A stretch of DNA of 64,000 bases from CAIZGX01 sp046048875 (GTDB taxonomy: Bacteria > Bacteroidota > Bacteroidia > Flavobacteriales_D > Sanyastnellaceae): assembly GCA_046048875.1 (NCBI GenBank), contig JBJOFG010000002.1, forward strand, positions 62,001 through 126,000, given 5' to 3'. Both the position numbers and the translations under genes were made by a program. The notes beneath the pieces are model-generated. The model searched no databases and was not told the DNA's origin. It saw only the letters and a list, made by a program, of their open reading frames with translations. The stretch's first letter is position 1, and every line of letters begins with the position of its first letter. Below, piece by piece: positions 16,130-23,740 of the stretch.

Positions 16130-17371
16130 TTATTTCTTCGCGTGAGCCTTAATAACGTTTGAGATAATCTCAACGCACTGCATAATCTCTGCTTCGGTAA
16201 TACACAATGGAGGAGCGAAACGAATAATGTTTCCATGTGTTGGTTTCGCTAACAATCCGTTTTTCGCAAGGTCTACACAGATGTCCCAAGCCGCATGGCT
16301 GTCTTCGTGATCATCAATCACCACAGCGTTTAACAATCCTTTTCCGCGAACAAGAGTAACCAAAGAAACTTCGTTTTGAAGTTTTGTCATTTCACTGCGG
16401 AACAGTTCACCTAAACGCTCTGCATTTTCAGCCATTTTCTCGTCGCGAAGAACTTCTAATGCGGCAGTAGCAACTGCACAAGCTAACGGATTTCCACCGT
16501 AGGTACTGCCGTGTTCACCCGGTTTTATCGTAAGAATAATTTCATTGCTAGAAAGAACCGCGCTAACGGGAAGCACACCTCCTGAAAGAGCCTTTCCTAA
16601 AACCAAAATATCTGGCTTCACATTTTCATGATCGCACGCCAACATCTTACCGGTTCGGGCCAATCCGGTTTGAACTTCATCGGCAATCATTAACACATTG
16701 TACTTCGTGCACAATGCGCGAACTCCTGCCAAATATCCTTCGTGCGGAACAACTACACCTGCCTCTCCTTGAATAGGCTCGAACATAAATCCAGCAATGT
16801 TTGGATCGCTCGACAAGCAAGCTTCCAATGCATTCAAATCGTTGTATGGAATAGACAAGAAACCGGGCATATACGGACCGAAACCCGCATAGCTGCTTGG
16901 ATCGTTCGAGGTTGAAATTGCAGCAAGCGTTCTTCCCCAAAAATTTCCTTCAACAAAAATTATTTTCGCTTGATTCTCTGCAATACCCTTGACTTTATAG
17001 CCCCATTTGCGCGCAAGCTTGACAGCGGTCTCTCCACCTTCAACACCGGTATTCATAGGAAGTACCTTTTCATAACCAAAATATTCGGTAATGAATTTTT
17101 CATAGGCTCCCAATTCGCTGTTGTAAAAGGCACGAGAAGTAAGTGTCACTTTCTCGGCTTGATCTTTCAACGCTTGAATAATCTTCGGATGACAATGCCC
17201 TTGATTCACGGCAGAATAAGCCGAAAGAAAATCGAAATACTCTTTCCCCTCTAAATCCCAAACCTTTACCCCTTTGGCCTTGGCAATAACAACTGGAATC
17301 GGGTGGTAGTTATGGGCTCCGTAATTGTCTTCCAATTCAATGGCTTGGGCTGAAGTAAGGCTTGCGTTCAT
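16130..17371 (-). CDS. rocD: Ornithine--oxo-acid aminotransferase
   Basis: This is a class III PLP aminotransferase of 413 residues. Visible motifs are VIAKAKGVKVWDLEGKEYFDFLS at the N-terminus in pattern, MNTGVEGGETAVKLARKWGY, DEVQTGLARTGKML, and LVLGKALSGGVLPVSA with the PLP Lys. This set is characteristic of ornithine aminotransferase (RocD), which converts ornithine to glutamate semialdehyde, rather than acetylornithine aminotransferase. It is convergent with the cysteine synthase gene (6 bp gap, no terminator) and divergent from ndk. Confidence 0.92.
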   Translation of the reverse strand: MNASLTSAQAIELEDNYGAHNYHPIPVVIAKAKGVKVWDLEGKEYFDFLSAYSAVNQGHCHPKIIQALKDQAEKVTLTSRAFYNSELGAYEKFITEYFGYEKVLPMNTGVEGGETAVKLARKWGYKVKGIAENQAKIIFVEGNFWGRTLAAISTSNDPSSYAGFGPYMPGFLSIPYNDLNALEACLSSDPNIAGFMFEPIQGEAGVVVPHEGYLAGVRALCTKYNVLMIADEVQTGLARTGKMLACDHENVKPDILVLGKALSGGVLPVSAVLSSNEIILTIKPGEHGSTYGGNPLACAVATAALEVLRDEKMAENAERLGELFRSEMTKLQNEVSLVTLVRGKGLLNAVVIDDHEDSHAAWDICVDLAKNGLLAKPTHGNIIRFAPPLCITEAEIMQCVEIISNVIKAHAKK

Positions 17372-17409
17372 CTCTGTTAATTTTCAGCGAATTTAGACAG
17401 GGAATGTTG

Positions 17410-17417
17410 TATTTTTG
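17410..17417 (+). promoter_or_regulatory. -7 box of ndk
   Basis: TATTTTTG is a perfect TAnnTTTG box, 18 nt before the ndk ATG at 17436. The -33 region is weak. Confidence 0.6.
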
Positions 17418-17435
17418 CAATCCAAATTTTTAACT

Positions 17436-17855
17436 ATGTCAGGAAATCGCACTTTTACGATGATTAAGCCAGATGCAACAGCTGCTGGTAACACAGGAAA
17501 AATCATTGACAAAATCATTGAATCTGGATTTACTATCCGCGCAATGAAATTGACTCAACTTACCAAAGAAGATGCTTCTCGTTTTTACGAGGTTCACAAA
17601 GAGCGTCCTTTCTACGGAGAATTAGTAGAATACATGACTAGCGGACCAATCGTGGCTGCTATTCTTGAAAAAGATAACGCAGTTGAAAGCTTCAGAACAC
17701 TTATCGGTGCTACTGACCCTTCAAAAGCTGAAGAGGGTACTATCCGTCGCATGTTCGCTAAGAGCATTGCTGCTAACGCCGTTCACGGTTCAGACAGCGA
17801 TGAGAATGCTGCTATCGAAGGATCATTCTTCTTCTCTAAGCGCGAGCAAGTTTAA
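17436..17855 (+). CDS. ndk: Nucleoside diphosphate kinase
   Basis: Ndk equilibrates nucleoside di- and triphosphates through a phospho-His. The ATG at 17436 gives 139 residues beginning MSGNRTFTMIKPDATA. The active-site His is in the NAVHGSDS motif, and the ERPFYGELVEYMTSGPIVA segment matches the family. A slightly longer frame at 17415 starts within the promoter and is rejected. It is monocistronic, followed by a strong terminator. Confidence 0.97.
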   Translation: MSGNRTFTMIKPDATAAGNTGKIIDKIIESGFTIRAMKLTQLTKEDASRFYEVHKERPFYGELVEYMTSGPIVAAILEKDNAVESFRTLIGATDPSKAEEGTIRRMFAKSIAANAVHGSDSDENAAIEGSFFFSKREQV

Positions 17856-17880
17856 GTTTTTAAATAAAAACTGAAAAAAC

Positions 17881-17922
17881 ATCGGGAGCTCGCTTTAATT
17901 AGCAGCTCCCGATTTATTTTTG
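17881..17922 (+). terminator. ndk terminator whose T-run is also the idh -7 box
   Basis: A 10-bp stem (17881-17890 with 17904-17913) is extended by GCT/AGC after a one-base bulge and closed by a TTAATT loop. It is followed by TTTATTTTTG. The last eight of these bases, TATTTTTG (17915-17922), are a perfect -7 promoter box 19 nt before the isocitrate dehydrogenase ATG. Confidence 0.8.
17915..17922 (+). promoter_or_regulatory. -7 box of isocitrate dehydrogenase
   Basis: TATTTTTG, a perfect TAnnTTTG box, lies in the T-run of the ndk terminator. The -33 region would fall inside the hairpin right arm. Confidence 0.55.
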
Positions 17923-17941
17923 TACCCTAATTAATCAAGAC

Positions 17942-19168
17942 ATGAATAAAATCAAAGTAGCCAATCCGATTGTTGAAATGGATGGCGATGAAATGACTCG
18001 AATCATTTGGAAATACATCAAGGACAAATTAATTCTTCCATATGTAGAACTAGACATTAAATATTTCGATTTAGGAATTGAAAATCGTGATGCTACGGAA
18101 GACCGTGTTACTGTTGAATCTGCAGAAGCTACATTGAAATACAACGTGGCTGTTAAATGTGCAACAATAACCCCTGACGAAGCACGTGTTCAAGAATTTG
18201 GATTGAAAAAAATGTGGAAGTCACCAAACGGAACCATTCGCAACATTGTAGGCGGAACCGTTTTTCGTGAGCCAATCATTTGCAACAACATCCCTAAGTT
18301 GGTTCCAGGATGGACGAAGCCGATTAACATCGGACGTCATGCATTCGGAGATCAATACCGCGCAACAGATACCGTTATCAAAGGAAAAGGAAAATTAACC
18401 ATGACGTTCACCCCGGAAGATGGCGGTGAGACGAAGACTTGGGACGTTTACAATTTCGAAGGCGATGGTGTTGGAATGGCTATGTACAACACAGACGAAA
18501 GCATTTATGGTTTCGCACGCAGTTGCTTCAACCAAGCCATCATGCGTAATTGGAACTTGTATTTCTCATCGAAGAATACCATTTTAAAACATTACGACGG
18601 ACGCTTCAAAGACATCTTTGAAGAGGTTTATCAAAATGAATTCAAATCGAAATTCGCTGAACTAGGTATCACCTACGAACACCGTTTGATCGACGATATG
18701 GTTGCTTATTGCTTAAAGAGCAACGGTGGATTTGTTTGGGCTTGTAAGAACTACGACGGAGACGTTCAAAGTGATATCGTTGCGCAAGGATTCGGTTCAT
18801 TAGGACTTATGACCTCAGCATTAATTACGCCAGATGGAAAAACAATGGAAGCTGAAGCGGCTCACGGAACAGTGACACGTCACTACCGTCAGCACCAACA
18901 GGGAAAGAAAACGTCAACCAATCCAATTGCTTCTATTTTCGCTTGGACACAAGGTCTTGCCTTCCGTGGAAAATTAGACAACAACCAAGAGTTGATCACA
19001 TTCGCTCAAACACTTGAAAAGGTTTGTGTTGATTTGGTTGAAAGTGGAAAAATGACAAAAGATCTTGCGGTGTGTATTCACGGAAGTGAAACACGCGAAG
19101 AACACTATTTAACCACTGAAGATTTCTTAGATGCAATCGATCAAGAATTGAAAAACAGACTTTCTTAA
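17942..19168 (+). CDS. icd: NADP-dependent isocitrate dehydrogenase, homodimeric eukaryotic-like type
   Basis: This 408-residue enzyme belongs to the type II NADP-IDH subfamily shared with eukaryotes. It begins VANPIVEMDGDEMTRIIW, and has the KSPNGTIRNIVGGTVFREP substrate segment, the IDDMVAYCLKSNGGFVWACKNYDGD metal-binding region in pattern, and the EAAHGTVTRH cofactor segment. It oxidises isocitrate to 2-oxoglutarate, giving NADPH. It is monocistronic; its stop overlaps the convergent histidine-kinase stop (TTAA at 19165-19168). Confidence 0.96.
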   Translation: MNKIKVANPIVEMDGDEMTRIIWKYIKDKLILPYVELDIKYFDLGIENRDATEDRVTVESAEATLKYNVAVKCATITPDEARVQEFGLKKMWKSPNGTIRNIVGGTVFREPIICNNIPKLVPGWTKPINIGRHAFGDQYRATDTVIKGKGKLTMTFTPEDGGETKTWDVYNFEGDGVGMAMYNTDESIYGFARSCFNQAIMRNWNLYFSSKNTILKHYDGRFKDIFEEVYQNEFKSKFAELGITYEHRLIDDMVAYCLKSNGGFVWACKNYDGDVQSDIVAQGFGSLGLMTSALITPDGKTMEAEAAHGTVTRHYRQHQQGKKTSTNPIASIFAWTQGLAFRGKLDNNQELITFAQTLEKVCVDLVESGKMTKDLAVCIHGSETREEHYLTTEDFLDAIDQELKNRLS

Positions 19169-20232
19169 TACGGGAATTTTATTACTGTTTGAAACCCATC
19201 CTTGTGATGGGTTTCTTTTTTTCCTTTAATCTGTGAAACGAAAATATCTATGAGTTGAAATCCTTTCTTCGGAATAAACGCTGCGCTTACCTTCGAGTGG
19301 TCACAAACACTAAATACAATGGTATCGCCCTCCAGCTTGAACGCTATGGATAATTTCGGTGAGTGAGCGTCAATCAAAGTATGCTTGATCGCATTTGTAA
19401 TTAATTCATTCAACAACATTGATAGCGGAACAATTCGCTCACCTGAAAATGTCAAATCGTCTATTTCTATTTTAAGTTCAACCTTACCTTCCAAATCATA
19501 AAAATTGAGAAGGATGTTGATCAGTTCGTGGAAATAACTTTGGATAGAAAGTTCTGAATACAAATCACTTTTATACATGCTCTCATGTATTAAAGCAATC
19601 GATTTAATTCTCGATTGTATACCGAGCAATGTATCGCTTACCTCTGGCAAGGACGAGTGTGCCTTTTCTATTTCGAGGAGGCTTGAAATGAATGCCAAAT
19701 TGTTCTTAACACGATGATGCACTTCACCCAACAAGAATAACAATTCTTTATTGATTCGATTTAATTCTTCATTTCTATGTTCAACCTTCTCATATAAGTT
19801 AGTTACATCTCTTAGCGCAGCTTGATTCGCACTTTGAGCGAAAACAAACTCATACATCGTATCGTGTATAGGAAAATCGTTAATTGTTAAATTATAATCC
19901 TTAATTAGATAATTGGAATTAAAGATTGGATTGCAAGTAAAAAAGAAATCGTTATCGACGAGATGGACGCCGGCTTTGTATCGCTGATTGCCGTTTTTGT
20001 AGGTTAAGAAAACCAACTCATCCAACGACGCATTTTCATCAATCAATTTTGAAATTACTTCAGAAAAAGGCTTTGATAGTGAAAAAACTTCATCAATCTT
20101 CTTGTTTGCTGCATTCTCTCCAAGAGACTGCACAAACAACTTCGATGTATATAAAATCATACCATGCGCATCTACCTTGAAGTAAAGTGGCGCTGTGCGA
20201 TCGAGGATATGCTCTACTGAATTCAAGACCAT
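19165..20232 (-). CDS. H-NOX-associated sensor histidine kinase (HNOBA + HisKA_2)
   Basis: Residues about 8-140 form an HNOBA-type PAS-like domain (FFFTCNPIFNSNYLI, then NDFPIHDTMYEFV), the partner domain of H-NOX proteins. A coiled-coil linker (about 143-170) leads to an HisKA_2 dimerisation motif EVHHRVKNNL with the phosphoacceptor His at about 172-173. A HATPase domain follows with its N-box (LLNELITNAIKH). The G1 box that normally reads DxGxG is here DHSKV (311-315), and G2 is KGFQLI, so nucleotide binding may be altered. There are no membrane segments, so it is cytoplasmic. It overlaps the H-NOX gene by 10 bp, and no response regulator is nearby. Confidence 0.9.
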   Translation of the reverse strand: MVLNSVEHILDRTAPLYFKVDAHGMILYTSKLFVQSLGENAANKKIDEVFSLSKPFSEVISKLIDENASLDELVFLTYKNGNQRYKAGVHLVDNDFFFTCNPIFNSNYLIKDYNLTINDFPIHDTMYEFVFAQSANQAALRDVTNLYEKVEHRNEELNRINKELLFLLGEVHHRVKNNLAFISSLLEIEKAHSSLPEVSDTLLGIQSRIKSIALIHESMYKSDLYSELSIQSYFHELINILLNFYDLEGKVELKIEIDDLTFSGERIVPLSMLLNELITNAIKHTLIDAHSPKLSIAFKLEGDTIVFSVCDHSKVSAAFIPKKGFQLIDIFVSQIKGKKETHHKDGFQTVIKFPY

Positions 20233-20768
20233 TGCAAATGATAAACATGAGCTGTTTCGTCTTGAGTGTCGTTCTGCAATTCTTGAATAATGACTTCGTT
20301 TCCGAATCTCTTCCCTAACCCTTTAATTAATCCGTATAGCATTGGAATCATTCCCGCACGATGGCTTCGGTATATGAGTTCAATTGAATTCTCCTTTTCA
20401 TTTCGACATTCGAATTGTGGTGGGGCCAGTTCCGGCATAAGATTACTCACTCTACCGTGGAGCATGTTCAAATTCTTTAGGAAGCCCGGGAAGGTATCTC
20501 CTGCTAGATTTAACATTTCACCATATCCACGTTCAGCAGTATACAATATCCAATACTCACCAAATGCTTCAAGTAAATCATTCGCTGGAATTTCCAACAC
20601 TTCGCTAGCAGAAGCGACCAATTGAAAAGTCAACGCATCCGGATAAGGCTTCAAGGTCATGAACCCTTCCGACTTGAATCCCGCTTTCTCTTTTACAATT
20701 TCCCATTTCGCCTCGCCGAATTTCTCTACGATTAACTCTTCAATGGCTCTATTTACAATTCCGTACAT
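20223..20768 (-). CDS. H-NOX haem nitric-oxide sensor
   Basis: The 181-residue protein is a stand-alone H-NOX domain. The proximal haem ligand is His104 in the NMLHGRV motif, and the haem-propionate binding YxSxR triad is Tyr133, Ser135 and Arg137 (YRSHR). The intervening PELAPPQF segment and the N-terminal MYGIVNRAIEE are typical. No distal-pocket Tyr that would favour oxygen is evident, so NO is the likely ligand. The overlapping kinase gene carries the matching HNOBA domain, so NO binding should control its autophosphorylation, as in other bacterial H-NOX/kinase pairs. Confidence 0.95.
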   Translation of the reverse strand: MYGIVNRAIEELIVEKFGEAKWEIVKEKAGFKSEGFMTLKPYPDALTFQLVASASEVLEIPANDLLEAFGEYWILYTAERGYGEMLNLAGDTFPGFLKNLNMLHGRVSNLMPELAPPQFECRNEKENSIELIYRSHRAGMIPMLYGLIKGLGKRFGNEVIIQELQNDTQDETAHVYHLQWS

Positions 20769-20777
20769 GGACTTAAG

Positions 20778-21281
20778 TTATGGTTTCAAATAAACTGGAG
20801 AATAGACCGTATTTGAAAAATTCAAATCACGATCACAAATTCGCACAGCGAATCGACAAGTATCAAAACCACTGAATAAGTAGTAGCCGGGATACATCTG
20901 AACAGTAATTGTTCCCTTTTGTGTTTTGTTTTGTCCTGGAGGAGTCGCCCATGGCACACGATAATAAAACGGAACCGCATTCGGATTGAAGCAAGGGTCT
21001 TCACTAATTTGTGTCCATACACCATTGCGTAATTCTTCGTACACACAAAAAAGATTGTAACGGGTATCGCAAGCTCCGAAAACACCTGCCGTATCAGACT
21101 GTCCCAACCCAACGTTTCCATCTCCATCTATAAAATCAACTTGCACGAAGGCGCTATCGCTGCTTACAGTCATACGAACAGCTTCCACACTTGGCTCATC
21201 TGGATAAGTTTCGACCTTTAAGCAACTTGTCGCAACAAGTGCTAGGAAGAAAATAAAAAGTGGTATACCAATCTTTCGCAT
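20778..21281 (-). CDS. Lipoprotein of unknown function, first gene of the H-NOX operon
   Basis: The 167-residue protein has a lipoprotein signal (LALVATSC, Cys at residue 20) and a mature beta-rich domain with a VDFIDGDGNVGLG turn that looks like a calcium- or cadherin-type loop. It has three to four further Cys, and the end reads AVRICDRDLNFSNTVYSPV. Proteins of this shape are frequent in Bacteroidota without assigned function. It lies 9 bp upstream of the H-NOX gene in the same direction, so it is probably cotranscribed. Whether it has any role in NO sensing is unknown. Confidence 0.75.
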   Translation of the reverse strand: MRKIGIPLFIFFLALVATSCLKVETYPDEPSVEAVRMTVSSDSAFVQVDFIDGDGNVGLGQSDTAGVFGACDTRYNLFCVYEELRNGVWTQISEDPCFNPNAVPFYYRVPWATPPGQNKTQKGTITVQMYPGYYLFSGFDTCRFAVRICDRDLNFSNTVYSPVYLKP

Positions 21282-21286
21282 CTTTG

Positions 21287-21294
21287 TAAATATA
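21287..21294 (-). promoter_or_regulatory. -7-like box of the H-NOX operon
   Basis: The minus strand reads TATATTTA (one mismatch to TAnnTTTG), 5 nt before the lipoprotein ATG at 21281. The divergent LuxE-like gene starts at 21299, so both promoters share these few bases. Confidence 0.4.
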
Positions 21295-21298
21295 AAGA

Positions 21299-22291
21299 AT
21301 GAAAGGCTATACAGCGAAGCCCGAAATGGATTTTACACAAACAACTTCCGACAATTTTAACAAGCACGCGCTTGATACCTTCCGGGTTCAACGTTCCGAA
21401 ATCAAGGTGTACCATGATTTCTGTAAAGCGTTGGGCACAGCTCACAATGAAATTTCCAGTTGGCAAAAGATTCCTTTTTTACCAATATCCTTTTTCAAAA
21501 CACATCGCGTTTGTGCGGAAAAGCCAATTGTGCATGTTTTTGAAAGTAGTGGAACGGGTGGAAATCGCAGTCAACATTTGGTAAATGACTTAGCTCCATA
21601 TGAGCAGTCTTTTTTCCCGACCTTTAAAACGTACATTGAAACACCTCTTGAGGAATTAAGCATATTGGCCTTATTGCCCTCGTACTTGGAACGAAACAAT
21701 TCGTCACTCGTTTATATGGTGAACGCATTGTTACCAGAGGCACACAGTACTTCCGGATTTTACTTGAACGATTTCGAAGCACTTCGAGATCAACTTTTAA
21801 AAAATGAAGAACAAGGGCTTCGAACGTTGCTTCTTGGGGTCTCTTTCGCGTTGCTCGATTTTTCGGAAGCTTTCCCAATGAAACTTAATCATACCACCAT
21901 AATGGAAACCGGTGGAATGAAGGGTCGCCGCGAGGAACTGACAAGGACTGAACTCCACACCCAACTTTGCAAGGCGTTTCAGGTGAATGAAATTCACAGT
22001 GAATATGGAATGACCGAGCTTTTCTCACAAGCTTATTCCAAAGGAAAGGGTTTGTTTGAATGTCCACCTTGGATGAAGGTCGTTTGCAGAGATATCCAAG
22101 ATCCCTTGACCCTATTACCCAATGGAAAGCGTGGGGCTTTGAATATTATAGACCTGGCCAATCAAAATTCATGTGCCTTCTTAGCCACGGAAGATGTAGG
22201 GATTGTCCATGAAAACGGGACCTTTGAGATTTTAGGAAGAATGAATCATGCTGAAATACGAGGCTGCAATTTACTTTTTTCAGAATCCTAG
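21299..22291 (+). CDS. LuxE/PaaK-like acyl-protein synthetase
   Basis: The protein has 330 residues (an internal ATG nine codons in is an alternative start). It resembles the LuxE branch of adenylate-forming enzymes: a PFLPISFFKTHRV segment, the SSGTGGNRSQH phosphate-binding loop, a later HSEYGMTELFSQAY motif, and LATEDVGIVHENG near the end. LuxE activates fatty acids for transfer to a protein thiol; the substrate here is unknown, and no luxC, luxD or aryl-polyene genes are adjacent. Similar single genes in Bacteroidota are annotated acyl transferase. A bidirectional terminator follows. Confidence 0.82.
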   Translation: MKGYTAKPEMDFTQTTSDNFNKHALDTFRVQRSEIKVYHDFCKALGTAHNEISSWQKIPFLPISFFKTHRVCAEKPIVHVFESSGTGGNRSQHLVNDLAPYEQSFFPTFKTYIETPLEELSILALLPSYLERNNSSLVYMVNALLPEAHSTSGFYLNDFEALRDQLLKNEEQGLRTLLLGVSFALLDFSEAFPMKLNHTTIMETGGMKGRREELTRTELHTQLCKAFQVNEIHSEYGMTELFSQAYSKGKGLFECPPWMKVVCRDIQDPLTLLPNGKRGALNIIDLANQNSCAFLATEDVGIVHENGTFEILGRMNHAEIRGCNLLFSES

Positions 22292-22395
22292 GCAACCATT
22301 TATTTTCTTCTTCGTCTTGAATATAGAAGTATCTAACTTCTTATCCGAATTGAAATGTGTTGGGCAGGACAATTTGGTGATATGATTTCCTAAAC

Positions 22396-22436
22396 AAAAT
22401 AAGCAGGGGGTTCCAAAGGGGACCCCTGCTTATTTT
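22396..22436. terminator. Bidirectional terminator between the LuxE-like gene and tyrS
   Basis: A perfect 14-bp stem (22396-22409 with 22423-22436) flanked by T-runs in both directions (TTATTTTATT on plus, TTATTTTGTTT on minus). The right arm contains the first bases of the tyrS stop codon (22435-22437). It is the only convergent junction in the window with its own terminator. Confidence 0.85.
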
Positions 22437-23712
22437 ATTGGCATTTCAACAGGAAATAATTCTTCTTTCCACGTTGAAGAATTATCAATTCTCCGTGTAT
22501 CAGTTGGGTTGCGTCAACTTTTGTTTCCAAGGTTACTTTTTGCTTATTTACGGCGATGCTATTTTCTTGCAACGCTCTTCTAGCTTCACCTTTTGAAGGA
22601 AGGAAGCCTGAATTTACGAGTACATCAATAATATCTGCGCCCGCTTCTATTTCTGATTTGCTTAATGTTCCTTGGGGAACACCTTCGAAAATATCTAACA
22701 ACATTTCTTTCGGCAGTGAATCGAACATACTGTCTTTCGAGAATAAGATTCCCGAAGCTTGAATCGCTTGCGCGGTATCCGAGGCACTGTGTACGCGCGT
22801 GGTAATGTCTTCAGCAAGCGCCTTTTGAAGCGCGCGCATTCCAGGATCTAAAGCATGCTGCGCTTCAAGCGCTTCAATCTCCTCTCTTCCCTTCAGGGTG
22901 AAAATGCGGATGAAATTCTTTACATCTTCATCGCTCGCATTCAACCAGAATTGATAGAATTTATAAGGTGACGTTCGTGCAGCGTCCAACCACACGTTTC
23001 CACTTTCGGTCTTTCCGAACTTCGTTCCATCTGCTTTCTTAATCAACGGAGTGGTTAAAGCAAAAGCACTACCTCCATCTATTCTGCGAATCAATTCCGT
23101 TCCTGTGGTAATATTTCCCCATTGGTCTGAACCGCCCATTTGAAGGGTAATCCCATGGTTCTTCCACAAATAATAAAAATCATATCCTTGGATTAACTGA
23201 TATGTAAATTCAGTGAAGCTCATACCCTCGCGATCTTCCCCACTAATTCGATTCTTTACAGAATCCTTCGCCATCATATAGTTCACAGTTAATCGCTTTC
23301 CTACATCGCGAATGAATTCAAGAAATCCCATTTCCTTAAACCAATCGTAGTTGTTCACGATTTCTGCTGAGCGATCTCCACAATTGAAATCTAAGAAACG
23401 TTCCAATTGCTTTTGCTGACATTCTTGGTTGTAGCGCAATTCTTCTTCACCCAATAAATTTCTTTCTGCAGATTTACCACTTGGATCTCCAACCATTCCA
23501 GTTGCCCCACCAATAAGCGCTACAGGTTTGTGTCCGCACTTTTGAAAATGAAGGAGTGTCATGATTTGAACCATATTCCCCACCCCTAAGGAACTCGCCG
23601 TTGGGTCGAATCCGATATATGCTTTTCGCATTTGCGCGTTCAAGTGGGCTTCAGTCTCCGGAATACTGCTGTGCAGCATGCCTCTCCATTGCAACTCCTC
23701 TACAAAATTCAT
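22435..23712 (-). CDS. tyrS: Tyrosyl-tRNA synthetase
   Basis: The class I TyrRS core is clear: YIGFDPTASSL, then VALIGGATGMVGDPSGKSAER, the QLIQGYDFYYL tyrosine-binding helix, LQMGGSDQWGNI, and KFGKTESG as the KMSKS equivalent. An S4 domain is at the C-terminus (ALQENSIAVNK). The length of 425 residues is normal. The HIGH signature position reads GVGN, so both His are replaced. It ends inside the bidirectional terminator and lies downstream of murF by 28 bp. Confidence 0.95.
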   Translation of the reverse strand: MNFVEELQWRGMLHSSIPETEAHLNAQMRKAYIGFDPTASSLGVGNMVQIMTLLHFQKCGHKPVALIGGATGMVGDPSGKSAERNLLGEEELRYNQECQQKQLERFLDFNCGDRSAEIVNNYDWFKEMGFLEFIRDVGKRLTVNYMMAKDSVKNRISGEDREGMSFTEFTYQLIQGYDFYYLWKNHGITLQMGGSDQWGNITTGTELIRRIDGGSAFALTTPLIKKADGTKFGKTESGNVWLDAARTSPYKFYQFWLNASDEDVKNFIRIFTLKGREEIEALEAQHALDPGMRALQKALAEDITTRVHSASDTAQAIQASGILFSKDSMFDSLPKEMLLDIFEGVPQGTLSKSEIEAGADIIDVLVNSGFLPSKGEARRALQENSIAVNKQKVTLETKVDATQLIHGELIILQRGKKNYFLLKCQ

Positions 23713-23740
23713 CTTATAATTTTTTACGAAAATACAACCA

